A stretch of 64,000 bases of DNA from Apus apus (lineage: Eukaryota; Chordata; Aves; Apodiformes; Apodidae), in NCBI RefSeq assembly GCF_020740795.1, contig NC_067284.1:100741440-100805439 (forward strand). The letters run 5' to 3'. A model generated the notes under the pieces. That model worked only from the letters and a program-made list of their open reading frames with translations. It was not told the origin of the DNA and searched no databases. Both the position numbers and the translations under genes were made by a program. This document shows, piece by piece, positions 1 through 14,303 of this stretch. Each line of letters opens with the position of its first letter. The first letter of the stretch is position 1.

Positions 1-2599
1 CAGCTTTTCATGTTTAGAAATAAAGTTTGAAAACCACTAGAGGGAAGCAATTTTGACAAATCAAAATTGGAAAAAACCCAAATCTACATTGAAGTTTTTT
101 GAAGTTAAGAGTTGCTGGCTTTGCTTTTTATTTCTTCCCTTTTTGATTATTAAGGTAACAGCTGCCTTCTAAACTGCTGGATTTAGAAAAGGCCGTGATT
201 GTTACATCTCAGCAACATGGTGACAGAGCTGGAGAGGTATTAAAATCTTCTCAGACATAGCAACCTCTGTGCTGCCCTACCATGGCTGTAGGAAATAAAA
301 GGTTTAAATTCCTGTTTCCTGAGCACTGTGAAAACAATAATTAGTAACTCCTCACACCAGTCCAACAAGGCAAACTATTAAGTGATATTGTCTTGATTAT
401 TGACAAGTGAATTGGGCAATTCTTCCTCTCTCCAGGGAAGGTAAAGGAAGCAAACAGAGCTTTGTCCCACCGCTTCTCCAGCCAGCCAGCCTACAAACAA
501 CACACAAACTACACCATGTGCAAACCCACACTGTTAAAAGTAGTTCAAGTTTCCAATCAGCGTCATCTTCAGCTTTTCCTTCAAGAAACTTCTCTTCCCT
601 TGCTCACTGCTGCAGCAGCTGAAGGATAAGTTATGAGGGGCAAGTAAAGTATATTAAGAAATAAAATTATTACTAAAACAAGGATGTTCTGTAATTAGAC
701 CTCAGCCAAGGATGCTGATATTCAAGCTCTGCTTGAAAAAAAGGAGATAATTTTGTACATTAATTATAAAGCACGTAGTTTCAATGAAAGGTGATCTAAG
801 ATGTTCTGGTGTCCTTATAAACAAGACTATTCTTTACACAACATTTCAAGCAAAGTACTGTGTCTTGCAAAGAGTTGTATTTAGGAGAAAAAAAACAACA
901 TAAGTTTTCTCATTATCTTACATCTCTAAAGAAAACATGGGGAAAACCCTGATACAAGCTAAGTGCATTTAAATTAAATAATACACGGCGGGGTTAAGTG
1001 TTCACTAGGTGTGTGGCATTTCAACCCCAGATGATAATGCCTCTCCGCTTTCATCGTCTTTCTCATTAATACATCTCAGAGGAAATTAAAGATTTATTTC
1101 CTGACTGTTCTTGGTGAAAGCAAGGCAGGGAGAAGTGAGCTGGCCAAGGTCTGGCAGCAAGTCAGCAAGGGGACCCAGGGAATTAATTCAGGCACCCTGA
1201 TCCCTAGGTGGTTCTCTAGGCATTAGATCAGGTTGTTTTTCAAGCATCTGCACTTGCTCTCACAGTGACAGCCATTTCCAGTGCTTACTAGTGAAACACT
1301 CCTGGCTTTCTCAAAGAGCATGGACCTTTTCACTCCCTCCAAATGCAGCCATACTACTGTTAGCATAAATCCAAATACTTTTCCTCTTATGCAGCCCATA
1401 TTGATCAGAGTTTTCAAAGACCTTGACTGCTTTACTGTGTCTTTCAAAGTTTTCTAAGTTAGATACCGATACTGTCATTCTGACTAGCTTATCTATTTGT
1501 GCCAACCAAGTAGTCACCAAGGTCTCATATACAGTAACTTTGAAGAGCTTGTCCATTACACCATTCCCACCTTCATAGTTTTAAACCTTAGTTCATAACA
1601 GCAAATTATTATTTTGAGCAATACTAGCACTAAATAAATATTTTTATTTTTTCCATCACTTGTTCTGCTCTGTATGGGTGTAAGTTTGATGAGCTGCAGT
1701 TTCAGTGTGGTGCTCACTTGGCTTCCCAGCATCCGCACCGGACAGGGTGGAAGAAGCACAACTATCGATCCCATCATGTAATGTACAACCCAGAGGCTGT
1801 ATTCAGAGGGAGTGTCCTGAAAAAGAAATGGCACAGAGCCCTGTCTTGCCTTATGTGCTCATGAAGGCACACACAGCTCAAACCTCTCTCACTTTCTTCC
1901 TCTAACATGTAACCTTTTCTTAAGTTTCCAAAGTTTTCAGATTCATCTTTTAGACATGACTGTTCACTTTATTTCTGTTCTGCTCACTACTTTTCACTTA
2001 ACTCGCAAAAGGAAGAAAGAGATTAACTACTTATGATGGGAAACCACTTTATGTCAACTACCTGACATCACATCAGGTTCCAAACCTATCAGTTTTTGAT
2101 GCTCTCCATCAGGCCATTGCACACTGACCAACAGTAAATATATTTTTGTAATCAGTAAATAGCACAAATTCAATAATAACCTGTCCTTTCTTCTCAAGCG
2201 ACAAGAGGTTCAAACACCACCTGTTGTAGCAGTTAAGAATGCAGCATATGATTCCAGAAAAACAGACCTTTGCTACACTGTGGTACTGGTGACCAGTACT
2301 ACTGACAGCGGTGTTTTGGATTCTCCATGGCAGGAAAAGCACTACAGAAGCAGTAGCTTGTAGATGTGGCAGCCCAGGACAAAAAAAACAGCAAACATCC
2401 GTGCCTATCAAGGGGCATAGCCCAGTGGGCAGCTGGTCAGATCACATCAGGAAACACCCAAGTATCAGCTGTCCTCTGCTAAACCTCGGTACTCCAACAC
2501 TAACGTCTCCGTGCACCAAGTAGGTGCACGCACCTGCACTCTGAATTAACACTGCAGCTGTAATTGTGATACAAGGGCTGTGCCTCTGCACATGCTGGG

Positions 2600-2862
2600 C
2601 GAGCTGAGTCACCCCTAGGAACTCCCTGGGCAGTCCCGGGAACTCCCCAGATAGTTTCTGTCGAGATAATTGACTGATAGCTACAGGAACCCGCCCCGGG
2701 CAGTCCCGGCTCCACCAGAGGAGGGAGGGAGGGATCGATGAGAGAACTCCCCAGGCAGTTCCAGCCGTGTTAACGAGATAACCGGCTGCGTGAGGGGCCC
2801 GGGCAGGCAGGAGCTCCCTGCGAACACCCGGGCGGCTCCTGCTCCGCGCACGAAGTGAGCGC
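2600..2862. repeat. small GC-rich, CpG-bearing patch with a repeated ~20-bp motif
   Basis: This patch is clearly richer in GC and CpG than the surrounding intron. A motif of the form AACTCCC(C/T)..GGCAGT.CC recurs at 2620, 2641, 2689 and 2745. The copies at 2641 and 2745 can be extended: both continue to a GAGATAA..G.CTG block, with a few extra bases in the second. This suggests an old, degenerate tandem duplication with a period of about 104 bp. It is not a transposon family that I recognise. The long minus-strand open frame over it (2442-2921) has no recognisable domain. Confidence 0.5.
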
Positions 2863-5800
2863 TGAACGACAGACACGGTCTGCTTAGATATGCCTATCAA
2901 CGGACAGGGCAGGTTTTCCACATTGTTGAGATTATTTTAATTAGAAATTCATCATGCGTGCACCGGAGTGCTGACGCGGGACTGCAGGCTAGCTGGATTC
3001 TAAGAATTTACCAAATCACATCTGGGGAATCAGATCCCGACCACCTCAAAAGGCTGTTATGAGGATGTTTGAGATGGAATCTCCTGTCACCACCTGGCCA
3101 GAAACTGGCTGTACTGTCACAACTGTAACAAGAGAAACACAAGAGTGTCATCTCACGCAGAACCTCCAGATAAATCAATTTCTTTAGCTAACATTTGAAC
3201 CAGTTAGTGTGTGTGTGTAACACGGACCAGAATGGTTTCTAAGAAAATGAGAGCCTACCACCACGTAAGGTGGCCATAACAAAACCACACTCAGATTTAA
3301 AACATTGCCCAAGTGTAAGGGCATTGGTGCATGTAAGTATATCTGATGATTGTCAGATTTTATATGAAGTACCTCTAATTCTGACTTGCAGAATACATAC
3401 TCTTTTCCCAAAATACTTACTAAGTACATTCCAGTATTCTGGTTTGCTCCTCACAACACAAAAATGCTGGCTACACAAACATTGTTCATAAATGCTGGTG
3501 GCTTCTGGGCCGTGGCCATTTATTTATAATCTGGCTATAGTCCACTGCAGCACTAGGCACAGACACCACTGCACTGCAACAGGGATCTCTTCTGTCCAGA
3601 CCATCTGTAACCATGCAACGTGAAACTTCACACCTGAGTCCTGGAGCAGAGCTGCTGATCAGCTCTGTTGGCATGCCTGTCCTGAGACATTCAGTTCTGG
3701 CTAAGAGTCAGAGCAGGTCGCATTCAACCTCTAGCTTTGGATCATCCAGAATCCTGGCTCAGAGATGTGTTACAAACTTGAAGTGACACAGCCTGAGCAG
3801 GGGTCTGGACACCTCTGTCCCCTTGTCATGAGAGCAGGGCCAAATACTCGACACGGAACTGAGAGGAGTCCAACCTGGATGCTACCTGGGACCACCAAAT
3901 GTGGCTGTTCCTCATGCGTTCAGGAAAGCTTGATTTGGATTAGGCCTCTATCTACCAGGAGGTTGAGGTGTGACACTGCACAGTGTTTTTAGGCACTTGG
4001 TTCCCAAAGTGGAAGTCACAGTTCCCACAGAACAGGCAATTTCCAAGAAGCTGACCATAAACTAGAGTGATATTTAAGGAAAAAGTAACTGGGTATAGTA
4101 AACAAAGAAGTATGTCTGGAATCCCACCCCTCTCCTGCAAGGCTCATACATGCAGCACTGAAGTCACTTCAGTCAGTTCCTTGTGTGAGACTACTGGTGC
4201 TCACAGCATGAAGCTCTAAGAGGGGCTAGGTGCTTAGAAAGTCAGCCCTTACCTCTCAGGACTGCTTACTGTAACACACGGTGGAAGGAAAAGACAAATC
4301 CTTGGTATCAACTTTTATGTGATAGCAAAGTAAGTATATTACTTGCTGAAGGATTCACCATTTCAACCCAAAAGGAGCCTGAAGAATCATTCCTGTTTTC
4401 AAGGAGACATGTATTACTACTGACATTGCCAAAGGTTACGATGTCTACCACTCTAAAGTTGTGCTAGTGTAGGAGAGAGCCTCCTGATGTCTTTGGAAGC
4501 TTGTACTGAGGTTCCAGCCCTTTAACTAAATTTCACAAGGAAAGAGTACTTGCTAAAATACGTTATTTGAAGCAAGAAATAGGAACCAGAAACCAAGGCT
4601 ACTTCCTTCTGACCCATTCTCCTTCACACAACATGCAAACCGGACAGCCATTCTCTTAATTACAGCTCTTTATAAATACTTGGTCTAATATTTTGCTTTT
4701 GAAAGACATTTTTTTTCTTGGTCAGAAAACCAATATATTTCACAGCTCTCACTGCAGAGCTCAGGTATATTACATTTCATCATGTATTATGAAACCTGAA
4801 GGTAAACACATGCCAGAGGTGTTTTCAAGTTCCACTTGACTCAATCAGTTTAGCGTTTTCTTCCCACTCCATCGGGAAGAGACACGTGTGAGCTCTGGGC
4901 GTATCTAAAGCTCTGTATTATGCTGCTGTCAAGATCAGACCATTTGACTTCTTCATTTCTATTTATAAATACAGTTAGGTATTACAAGAGCCAGACTATT
5001 TAACCATGAAGACTGTCAAAATAGATAATGTATTGTGTCTCACTGAATTACGAACTGGCTGGGTGCCTAGCCTTTTCACTGCAAAGGTCCACTCCATCAT
5101 AACTCAAGCAATGTCTTCCATTTACTTCAAAAAAGTTCTGAAAACAGACAACTGTGAAATTATTACATATATAATGCAAATTATAGTAATTCTTCTATTG
5201 GTTAACTGCATTTAGTTACTAGATCTGATGTCAATTTAGAAAGAATAACACTTTAGTGGAAAATGTAGCCGATGACTTTCATTCTAATGAGACACCGCTC
5301 AGAAGTGACCTCTCATGGTATCCACACAGATGTGTGCTCAGATAAGTTAGGGTCTTAACTTACTCCCCTGGAACTAGTTCTCTGATAAATTGTTTTCCTT
5401 ATCTAAGTAGGGAGCACATGTGCATCCACAGTATGATCAAAATTAGTATCACATTTCAAAGAACCAAGTACTTAGTGTGGTAGCAGTTACAAGACAGTAA
5501 CTGTTTTTATGACGACCATGAAATTTTATTTGATTCAGTGAAAGCATTGCTTGTATCTGCTTCCAACATATCCAAGTTAAAAAAATAATAGCATTTAAGT
5601 GGCTTAATATTGGTTAATAAATACATTAAAGACCTGTAATAAAACATACAACCAGTATGGCAAGTCTAATACGAGTAGCAAAATATCCTATTTTGAGAGA
5701 ACACTGAAACAAAACAATAAACCAGAAAATGCACAATGGCTCCAAGTTAAAATATCACCGCTTGTCTTTATATTAAATTGTATTAGCTAATCTTTTAGAG

Positions 5801-8399
5801 GAAAATACAAATTAAAAACTGCTTTGATTTACAAAATGCTTAATGTTCAATCATTAACCTGCACACATGGACTGATTAAAGTGTAAGCACATTCTGCTGT
5901 CCTAAGAAGGGACTTCTTTTAAGGAGGCAGCATTTATCCAGCTACGGATGTAGCCAAAACATAGATTTCATTTAAAAGCAAAATATGATACACTATCACA
6001 ATACAGTATCATGAATATAAATCTATACATTTCAGGAATTTCCTGTCTATGGTTACATTTGAATCCATGCCAAGATAAGGTCAGAACATCAATACACAGT
6101 CCATTTGAAAAACAAGTGCAAAAAATCTACTGCAGAAATGAAGGTCACATATTTCAACCAAGCATTTACCAATCCCATATGCTAAAAGGTAGTATCATAC
6201 CCTGATTTTCATAATCTAAGTGTCTTTAGCTTAGAAAAATCAATCAATCTGCCTCTCACAGTATTATTATAGCATTATAATTGTCTCCCTACAGACATTT
6301 TCCCACCCTTATTTTGTTTTTTGCTGTTCCTACTTCCCAGGTTTTCATACTGAATACGGAGAGAGTACTGGAGGGACCCCAACTCCCTAAACTACTCAAG
6401 AAATATCTCAGAAAATCAGAACAGGAATCCGAAAGGATCCCACATATTTCATTCTAGATTTACCTTCACTTTAGACAATTTTCATTTATTTTCCCAGTAG
6501 ACGCAAAGACAGTCAGCTTCAGATGGCAAAATTCTCTTTTATATTATCATTATACAGAAGGTATTATTTGCCATCTTTTAGAGAAACCTGAAGCTGATAA
6601 GGGATGAAAGAGATTATCTGCTTGTTTCTTACCCATCTCTTATTTATATGATTCTAAATGTCACACAGGGAGTTTTACACAGAACTGTCATAAACCAGCA
6701 TATTTAATGGTACTCTTGCTCATGACTTGGCAGTATAAATTGCTTGTATTCTGTAATATTTCTATCAAACTATATGGGTTTTTTTAACCAACAGAAAATA
6801 GTAATGCAGAGACTAATTGCTGACTATATTTAATAAAATCCAGCTCAGTACTCAAAAACAATCTGGTGTACTTCCCTGGTCTTAATTTTTTTATCCTTCT
6901 TAATGGTAACCTTTTTTAAAGCACTAATAAAAGAGATTTTCCTTATAGGCAAACATATTTATTCACATCAAAGAGAGGAGTAAGATTCACAACAGAGATG
7001 TTCCCTGTCAGTGCCCATTTCATAAGAAAGCAGAAAGCACATCTGTTAACTTTACTGTTGCATAATAGCACAGGAAGAGCAACCAAGAGCAAAGCAGGAA
7101 AATCCACAGCAATATACTGCTTTGTAACTCAAACCAGTGTTTCAAATTCAGCCTGAGAACAATACAGGAAATGCTACTGTAGCTGGACAGAAAAAAAAAC
7201 AACAAACTATAATCTCTTTGTGGGAAGATATACTTAGTAAGAAGACTGCTATATTCTGCATGACTTCCCATTTTTGGATGAAGCCTCTGCTGAAGGAAAC
7301 TGCAGAGAAATAAGGCCTAAGGCATTGCTGCCATGTGAGCACTGCAAAAACGTCACTCTGAATGCAACTGCCTAGTCAACCACAAACAGAAAAAAGTACT
7401 CTGTAGAATTCTGGAATGTAACCAGACTTGTAGGGGCCAAAACCCAGTAACAGAATGGCAAACACTTCCCATAAAGAAATGCATGGGTTTGGTTGTTGGG
7501 GTTTTTTGCTATACTCCTTATTTTTTCTTATACTAGAAAATATGAATAAAATGGTGCATTTATTTCTGATATATAATTATCATGGCTGGTGACAGGCTGA
7601 AATATGCTAAAACTTCTCCTAGTAGAATTTTGAACTGTTTTATCTAAACAAATGAACTTACTTTAAATCTGTGGCACATGTAGAAAGCTTAAAACAACAC
7701 ATAATGTATTTAAAACTGACACAGTGAACAAATGAAATGTTTTCTGTAGTAAGTAAAACCAGATTTATTGTTTCTTTTCACCATGCCCTACAAGATTTTA
7801 GAGGTAGTAGATCTTATCCTCCCTCACCTCATTTTTATTCACAGGTGAGGAGGAGGAAAACCAGCTTTCCTACTTTTTAACTCCCAGTGGTTTCTCAGTG
7901 ATTTGATTTCTCTTCATTATGTGTGAATGAAATGGTTATTGAACTAATGAATAACAGGAAGAAATACTTTCTCTGCATCTGCAGAGACTAGTGTTGCCAA
8001 AAAAACAATTAATACTGAAGCAAACTCTAGCTCTGCTGTTTAACCACTACCTTCAGTAGCTCTGTGATGTGGCGCCTCTCAAAAATGTCAGTAACACATG
8101 CTCTAACTAGATGTAACAACAAGAACTACTGAAAAACCTGGATACATAGTCCATGCTGATAAAAGAATCACAAAATACACTGTATCTGGATATGGGATAG
8201 ATTTTGACTGTTTTATATTGTCCCACATCCAGCAACAGGATTATCATCAGTGTGGTCCTTAGCAGACAATGAAATTGAGCACTCCTATAAAACAACAGAA
8301 AAAGACGGTGTAACAGTAGAAGAGTATTAACATGACAAAGACTAGAGCTTTTCAATCTATTAGTCAGGACATAGATGGACAAAGTCCTATGAAAACCAG

Positions 8400-8476
8400 A
8401 CCAGTGCTGAACACGGTCTGAGCAAGGGGTTGGACTAAATGACCTCCTGAGTTACCCTCCAACCTGAGTGATCACA
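8400..8476 (+). mobile_element. CR1 LINE 3' end fragment
   Basis: The stretch contains the typical avian CR1 3' UTR signature in plus orientation: gagcaaggggttggactaa, then tgacctcctga and ccctccaacctgagtgat. It is strongly 5'-truncated and the terminal octamer repeats are worn away, so this is an old copy. Confidence 0.8.
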
Positions 8477-11400
8477 AGAAGTCTGGGGCTTCATGTAAGA
8501 GAAAGTGTTCAGTTTTGTCAAGGATAGTGACATTTCCTCCTGGTTCGCAAAACACAGATATGTCTAGAATTACTGATCACAAAATCTTAAAACACTTCTG
8601 AACTGTTTTCACAATTCACTGAAAGACTTTTCCTATAGTTGTTACAGGTTTAAGCTTCAAACAAGTATACTGGAGCAACAGTACTTGGGAACCCTGCTGG
8701 TGAGACTTCAAACATGTTGCTCAATGGGGGAAAAAAAGGAGTCAGGACAGACTAACTGAAGATTTGAACTTTGTAGAATAGACTGTCACTAATTAATATG
8801 TACTTGATAGCATCCGATTGCTATTTTGTATGTTTATATAGAAACAACAACAAAAAAACCCTATTTAGTTGTGTAATCCCTCTAAAACTGGAGATCATTC
8901 TTTGATTGCAATCTCTGCAAAGACTAGCTAGGCTCTACTCACCCATGGGAGTAAAGACAAGCTACTTGTGCACGTTTAGGCATGTATCTGGTACTGACTG
9001 AAAGAGTGAAGACAAGTAGCTGGTTATTTCATTGCCATTTGCTGCCTAAACAGGTCAGGAGGTTTAAACGTACACCCTTACATTCCAGTACTGCCTTTTA
9101 AAGCTGCTGTTTGATTTTTCAAATGTAATCACAGATTGGTCTTTCACCTCTCTAGTGACTGTTCAAAATCTGTTTCTATCTCCATGAAACCAAAAGACAC
9201 TGAAACCAATAGTTTTGTCTTTTACATGAAAGTTTACAGTTCACTGTTTCCCAGTCATATAAAGAATTCTTACTCACATCCTCTGTTCTTGGTTCACATT
9301 AAAGTGATGCTATGCATTCTTTGGTGAGGTTCTCATAATTATCTTTTTTCCTGGATCTTTCCAAGTCCTGGTGTCAGCAGCAATTCAGCTTTTAACCAAG
9401 AGGCAAAATGTTGGTTAAAAACTGTCATGTATAAGGCATGTGATGTATTTTCTTGAAAAGGATTATTCAAGTTTTGCAGGTAGTCTTTTCAATGGCTAAT
9501 AGTACATTATTAAAGGCCTTATCAACTGGGGGAGTATTTTAAGGACTTTAATTTCCATAGGTTATTGTTGGCATCTGTACAATGTAGAAAAGACACAAAC
9601 TAGGATGATAATGTTTCATTTTAATATTGTGGAGCCTTCTGTCATTTAAAATGTAAGAGGCGAGACAGGGATGTAGATGCATAGTTGTTTTCTCCGTTGC
9701 TAGAAGAGGCTGCAATGAGAGCATCAATCTGTCTTGGGCTACTGGAAGTCTTCCAGTTTAACACCTTAGACATGAACAATTCAAAAACTGGCCCACCTCA
9801 AAAGGACTATACCATTCCTCCCCATTGTTCCTTAAAACTAGAAAAAAATCCCTGAATCTTAAAGCCCATTTATGGTACCATAATCACATCTACTGTGGTC
9901 TGCAGACATACATTCAGCTGGAAGAGAGAACAAGGAGACTGTGGTAGGAGGGACTGTTGCTACCCCTCCCCTTACAATAAATGCATGCCCTACATATCCT
10001 ACACATGCTCCACAAAGAAAATTCAGCCATTCTCATTCCATGTCCTGTTATTTTTATTCTTTTGTTCGACCCTGCAGTACATTCTGGGTGGGATGCAAAG
10101 TTCTTCAAGCTTTTTTCTCCACTGATGCTGGTGGCTGCATAACTTTAACTGCAGCAAAATTTTTGAAAAATCTCACATTTTCCAACAATATGTGGCATGA
10201 AATGAATATGCAAAACCTATATGAAGGACTCTCAGATAAGTCATGCTGAAGGTCCATAACCAAGTCTTATATGCACTGTCAGGCTAAATTAGGGGGCTGT
10301 TGTTTTGGGTTTTTTTTATTTTTCCTTGACGGTCAGAACATTTGATAAATTATGTGGATGCTAGCTTCATATCCTACATACTAAGATGTGAAATATTCTC
10401 TAGTGCAGTTACAAAATATTGTATTACTGGTTTATTTGAAGTAACTGAGAAGAAAAGTTAAAGCTAGTAAGTATTACAGCAAAGTCTGTACAACACTTAC
10501 GGCTAGGACTTAAAAAGAAACTGAAAAAGAAACCTACTTGAATTCATAGCCCCAGGTACAAAGCACCTGAAAATCCTATTTTATTATACCTCATTACATC
10601 ATTCAGAGAAGCAATAGCTAATTTTATTGTCACATTGTATAGACAGATTGAAACACAGAGTTTACTAACTCCCCTGTGATGACATATTAAAGCTCAGGAC
10701 ATTCTGGAACAAGAAGACAGTCAAAACTCCTGACTGAATGAGAGTCACTAAAAATCCTTTTGCCCTTGATAGAAGACAGTTGGCAGAAATTCTTCAAGAT
10801 TTGAATACCTCGCTCCCTTATAGACATCTTTGAAAGGTCATACTTAAATATAGATGTACACACTTCTAAATAAACACCATTTGCGTCTTCCTCTGCTGAT
10901 ATAGCTATGCCCATATGACAAGTCTATCATGGAAAAAAATAATTTTCAGTTGAGGACCCTAGCAACAAGGGAAGAAGTTGCACTATAAATGTAAGAGAGC
11001 GTTCACTGTACTTCAGTATTCCTATTTACCAGATTAAACATGTATTTCTAATTGGCATCTGCTATATGGCAGAAAGCCTTCATCCAGCCTTGGTATAATT
11101 TTCTAAGCCTGGAACCTTCAATCCCATCTACATGTACATACAAAGTGAAGATAAGAGGCTAGCAACATTAAACGGTATTGATGTGCCTTCATAATACCAA
11201 GATGTAAATGGCAACACAGGGTGCAAGCTAGAGGCCTTAAAACTGGATGAAGAAGCACAGAATTTCAAGCACTAACAAAACTCAATCTTCATTTGGAAGA
11301 GAGTAGAACAGCAATAAAACTAGCAAAATTTTCAAAGTAAAATTGTCAGAAGCAAATTTGGACTATGATTAATCAAGAATAAAAACACCTAAAATTCTTT

Positions 11401-12612
11401 TGCTGCCATGATTGTTTACTACTAATTAAGCAGATAATTTTTTCACACTCCATTTGCAGCAACATCTTCTGTTTGAAGTGTTGTAAAGATGTTGTGTTTG
11501 TCCAACACAGAAACAAACAGTTGTAAATTTCCCTTTTTGATGGTTATACACTTTGATCAATTCAGTTCATTCTATAACTTCAGGAAAACTGGCTTTTAGA
11601 TATTTTTTCAATTGCCTGAGAACAAGCCATATGAAACGTCTGATGACCTCTGCCTTTGGCCCTTAACATTGTTCTGTGTCACAGCTAGACTGAGATAAAA
11701 ATAAAGCTGTGGAAAAGTCCAATTAAGCATGAGTATCAATATTGCTTCCTTTGTTGCTGCAGTTCTTTATAAAATACTTGGATGTACTTGGCGAATGGAA
11801 AAGGTCCAAGTCATGGTTTCCTCACAGACACGCCAAAAAATGAAGAGGAAAGGAAGATAATGTTTATAATGGAAGTAGGTATGGCTATTGCAAACCCAAA
11901 GCTCAAATCAGATAAAACACTTAGGATGCAGATTATCAAATGATAGAAATTTGGAAGTTGCTGTCATGTGATTGCAGATTAAAATGGCAACTACTTTCAA
12001 AATTTGGTGTATCTGGAAGCTATCTATTACTACATTTAACTGGCGTTCTGTGGAAGCAGATACACAACCTTATCTGAATGCAAAAATCAAAGGCAGTCTT
12101 CCAGCGCTGGGCCCAGCGCAGGAAGAACCAAGCAGTACCACAGATTACAACAGCTGACACCAAAATGGACTCTCTGACTCTTAAGTTTGGTATTAGGGTT
12201 CACTCATGCCTTTTTCATGTTCTTCTAATAGATTACATCTTCAGACTTGCTTTTTAGACCAGTTTAATTAAGTAAAAGACCTTTTTTAGGCCGCATAGTT
12301 GAGAAAGATACTAGGAAAATATTCAGAAAATATTAATTTCATGCTCTGGCATGGGAACGTGAAAAATGTACTAATTATAAAATATGCTTGGAAAACAGTC
12401 CTGTGAGAAAACGAGTAAGCCATAAACCTTTATTCTCCCCACAAAAAAGTGTTAATTAATGAGATGACTGAAAACTGTAAATATAAAACATCTGTAAAAA
12501 AATATATAAAACCCAAAATAGCTTGTGATTTTACTTGACACGTTCCATTCTGTTGTCTCCCCTGTGACCTCCATTATTTATAATCAAAAGTACCTATATA
12601 CATACACTCTTA

Positions 12613-12965
12613 TCTATCTCAATACCTTTGGGCTAGGGTGGGCATTGCTTTTTTCCCTGAAAGATGGTGATGACGAATGAGATCTGCAGATATGACAGCT
12701 GGACCACCTTACGGGCTGGCCCAGCTGGGTGACCGCAGGCTGCGGTGACAAGTGAGTAGAGGAAGGTGGGCAACAGCCCAACCCCACTCTCCTGTGCCAA
12801 GGTGGGCACTTGGGAGCCCTGGGGTGGGCTGCCTGTAGGCAGAGCTGGCTGGGAGGCCTCACCCATCTGCCCTCAAGTGCCTGCATCCCCTCTGGGAGGA
12901 AGAGGGTGAGCTGCGTGCAGGCTGCCCCTTGAGCACTGCTGCCAACCAGTAGCACCAACAGCAAT
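12613..12965. other. GC-rich intronic segment of unknown origin
   Basis: About 350 bp are distinctly richer in GC than the flanks, with few CpGs. The sequence allows overlapping open frames on the minus strand (116 and 77 codons), but their translations are rich in Pro, Ser and Ala and show no domain. I cannot match it to a repeat family. It may be an old retroposed fragment or ordinary GC fluctuation. Confidence 0.3.
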
Positions 12966-13629
12966 GAAACAGGGCCCGGAAAGACTGATGCCAGTGGTAC
13001 ACAGGCTTAAGCATTTACATAACCACAAACTACAAAATACACTAATAAAGAAAGGCGCACACACAATTCAGGATCGGGAAGGTTGCCAGAACAACATGTT
13101 CCTCTTTGAAATGTGCACACAGCAACCTCAGTCCAGCTTTTGAGAAGGGTCCTTCAGGCAGAAAGGCCCAGCTTAGGAAAACAGGGACTTGATCCACGAG
13201 GACTTGGGACTGGCACAATTCTGAAGATACTTCTTTGCAATCTCCTTCACTGCAACTCACTGATCCTTTGAATTTTCAAACAAATAATGAATATTGGAGA
13301 AAAAACTGTTCAGCACAGTGAAGCAATAATCCACAGACAAGAAACGCATTCCTCGTTTCTCTCCCCATTCAACTCCACAGCTACATGAAGACAGTCGCAC
13401 AGTAAACAAGCTTCCTCCTCCTCAACACACTTCAAGTCATCCTTCCCACACACAGCTGCCACTACCATGCATATTTCAACGCCTCCATCTGGGCTTGACA
13501 ACTGTACCTTCCTTTCTTTCAGCCAACAGAAATACACATCCTACTCAAACAGGAATGGACGATATCACACTGTTTATTTCAGAAAAGAAGCTGTTTTACA
13601 AGTAGGTCAGGTGGGTGGAAGCCCCCATG

Positions 13630-13657
13630 CTAACCTACATGTTCACGTGTAGGTTAG
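13630..13657. repeat. 28-nt near-perfect hairpin
   Basis: The arms CTAACCTACATG and CGTGTAGGTTAG are reverse complements except for one G-T wobble, and they enclose a TTCA tetraloop. The 12-bp stem is conspicuous in this AT-rich intron. The next roughly 600 bases show nothing else recognisable. Confidence 0.75.
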
Positions 13658-14273
13658 AGCTACCCTACATCATTTTTCCCTGTTTCCAGCTAGAAACTGT
13701 CACCAGGCAGCATGTGAGGATTTGTGGGACTTGTCCAGGTTGCTGAATGCCTGCTTCTTCTGGATAAACATCTACTGCTCATACAAGGATTAACTTCACA
13801 GTATACACCCAGCAGGTTCAACATCTCCCAGAAATTCTTCATTTATTCCGCGTGTGCTACACAGAGCAGGTACAGCTCCATATGTCCAGAAATATGGAAA
13901 TAATCTGCATGGCTGTTGCAGGCTGAGGACACCCTTAGCTCAGCATATGCAGAGGACATATCTGCAGTCTGAGGCCTCTTTTTCTCCTGAAGGTCAGCAA
14001 CTGCTGCAGTTACCTCTCTTGATGCTCTGCTGCAACAACCACCCCATTCTGCATCAGTGGCAGCAGCTTACATTCTATCATTTAAATAGATGTGTGTCTT
14101 CCTTTCTCCCTCAGGAACAGCCTGGACTCAGCTCACCCCTCCTATACCATCAACTGCACCTTCCTACATCCACCATGCACATAAGCATCTTACATCTCCC
14201 TGTCTCCTGCTCTGCAGCAGCTGGGTAGGCACAGGTTTAGGACAGTGTCTGTTGTAACACTGGGAAGGGCTGG

Positions 14274-14303
14274 GGCCACGACAGGATAGGCCACGACAGG
14301 ATA
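14274..14303. repeat. 15-bp perfect tandem duplication
   Basis: The unit ggccacgacaggata occurs twice, back to back, with no differences. Perfect identity suggests a recent slippage or duplication event. Confidence 0.9.

Noticed and set aside
3208..3220. Short (GT)n tract
   Set aside because: Only about six units; background level for a vertebrate genome.
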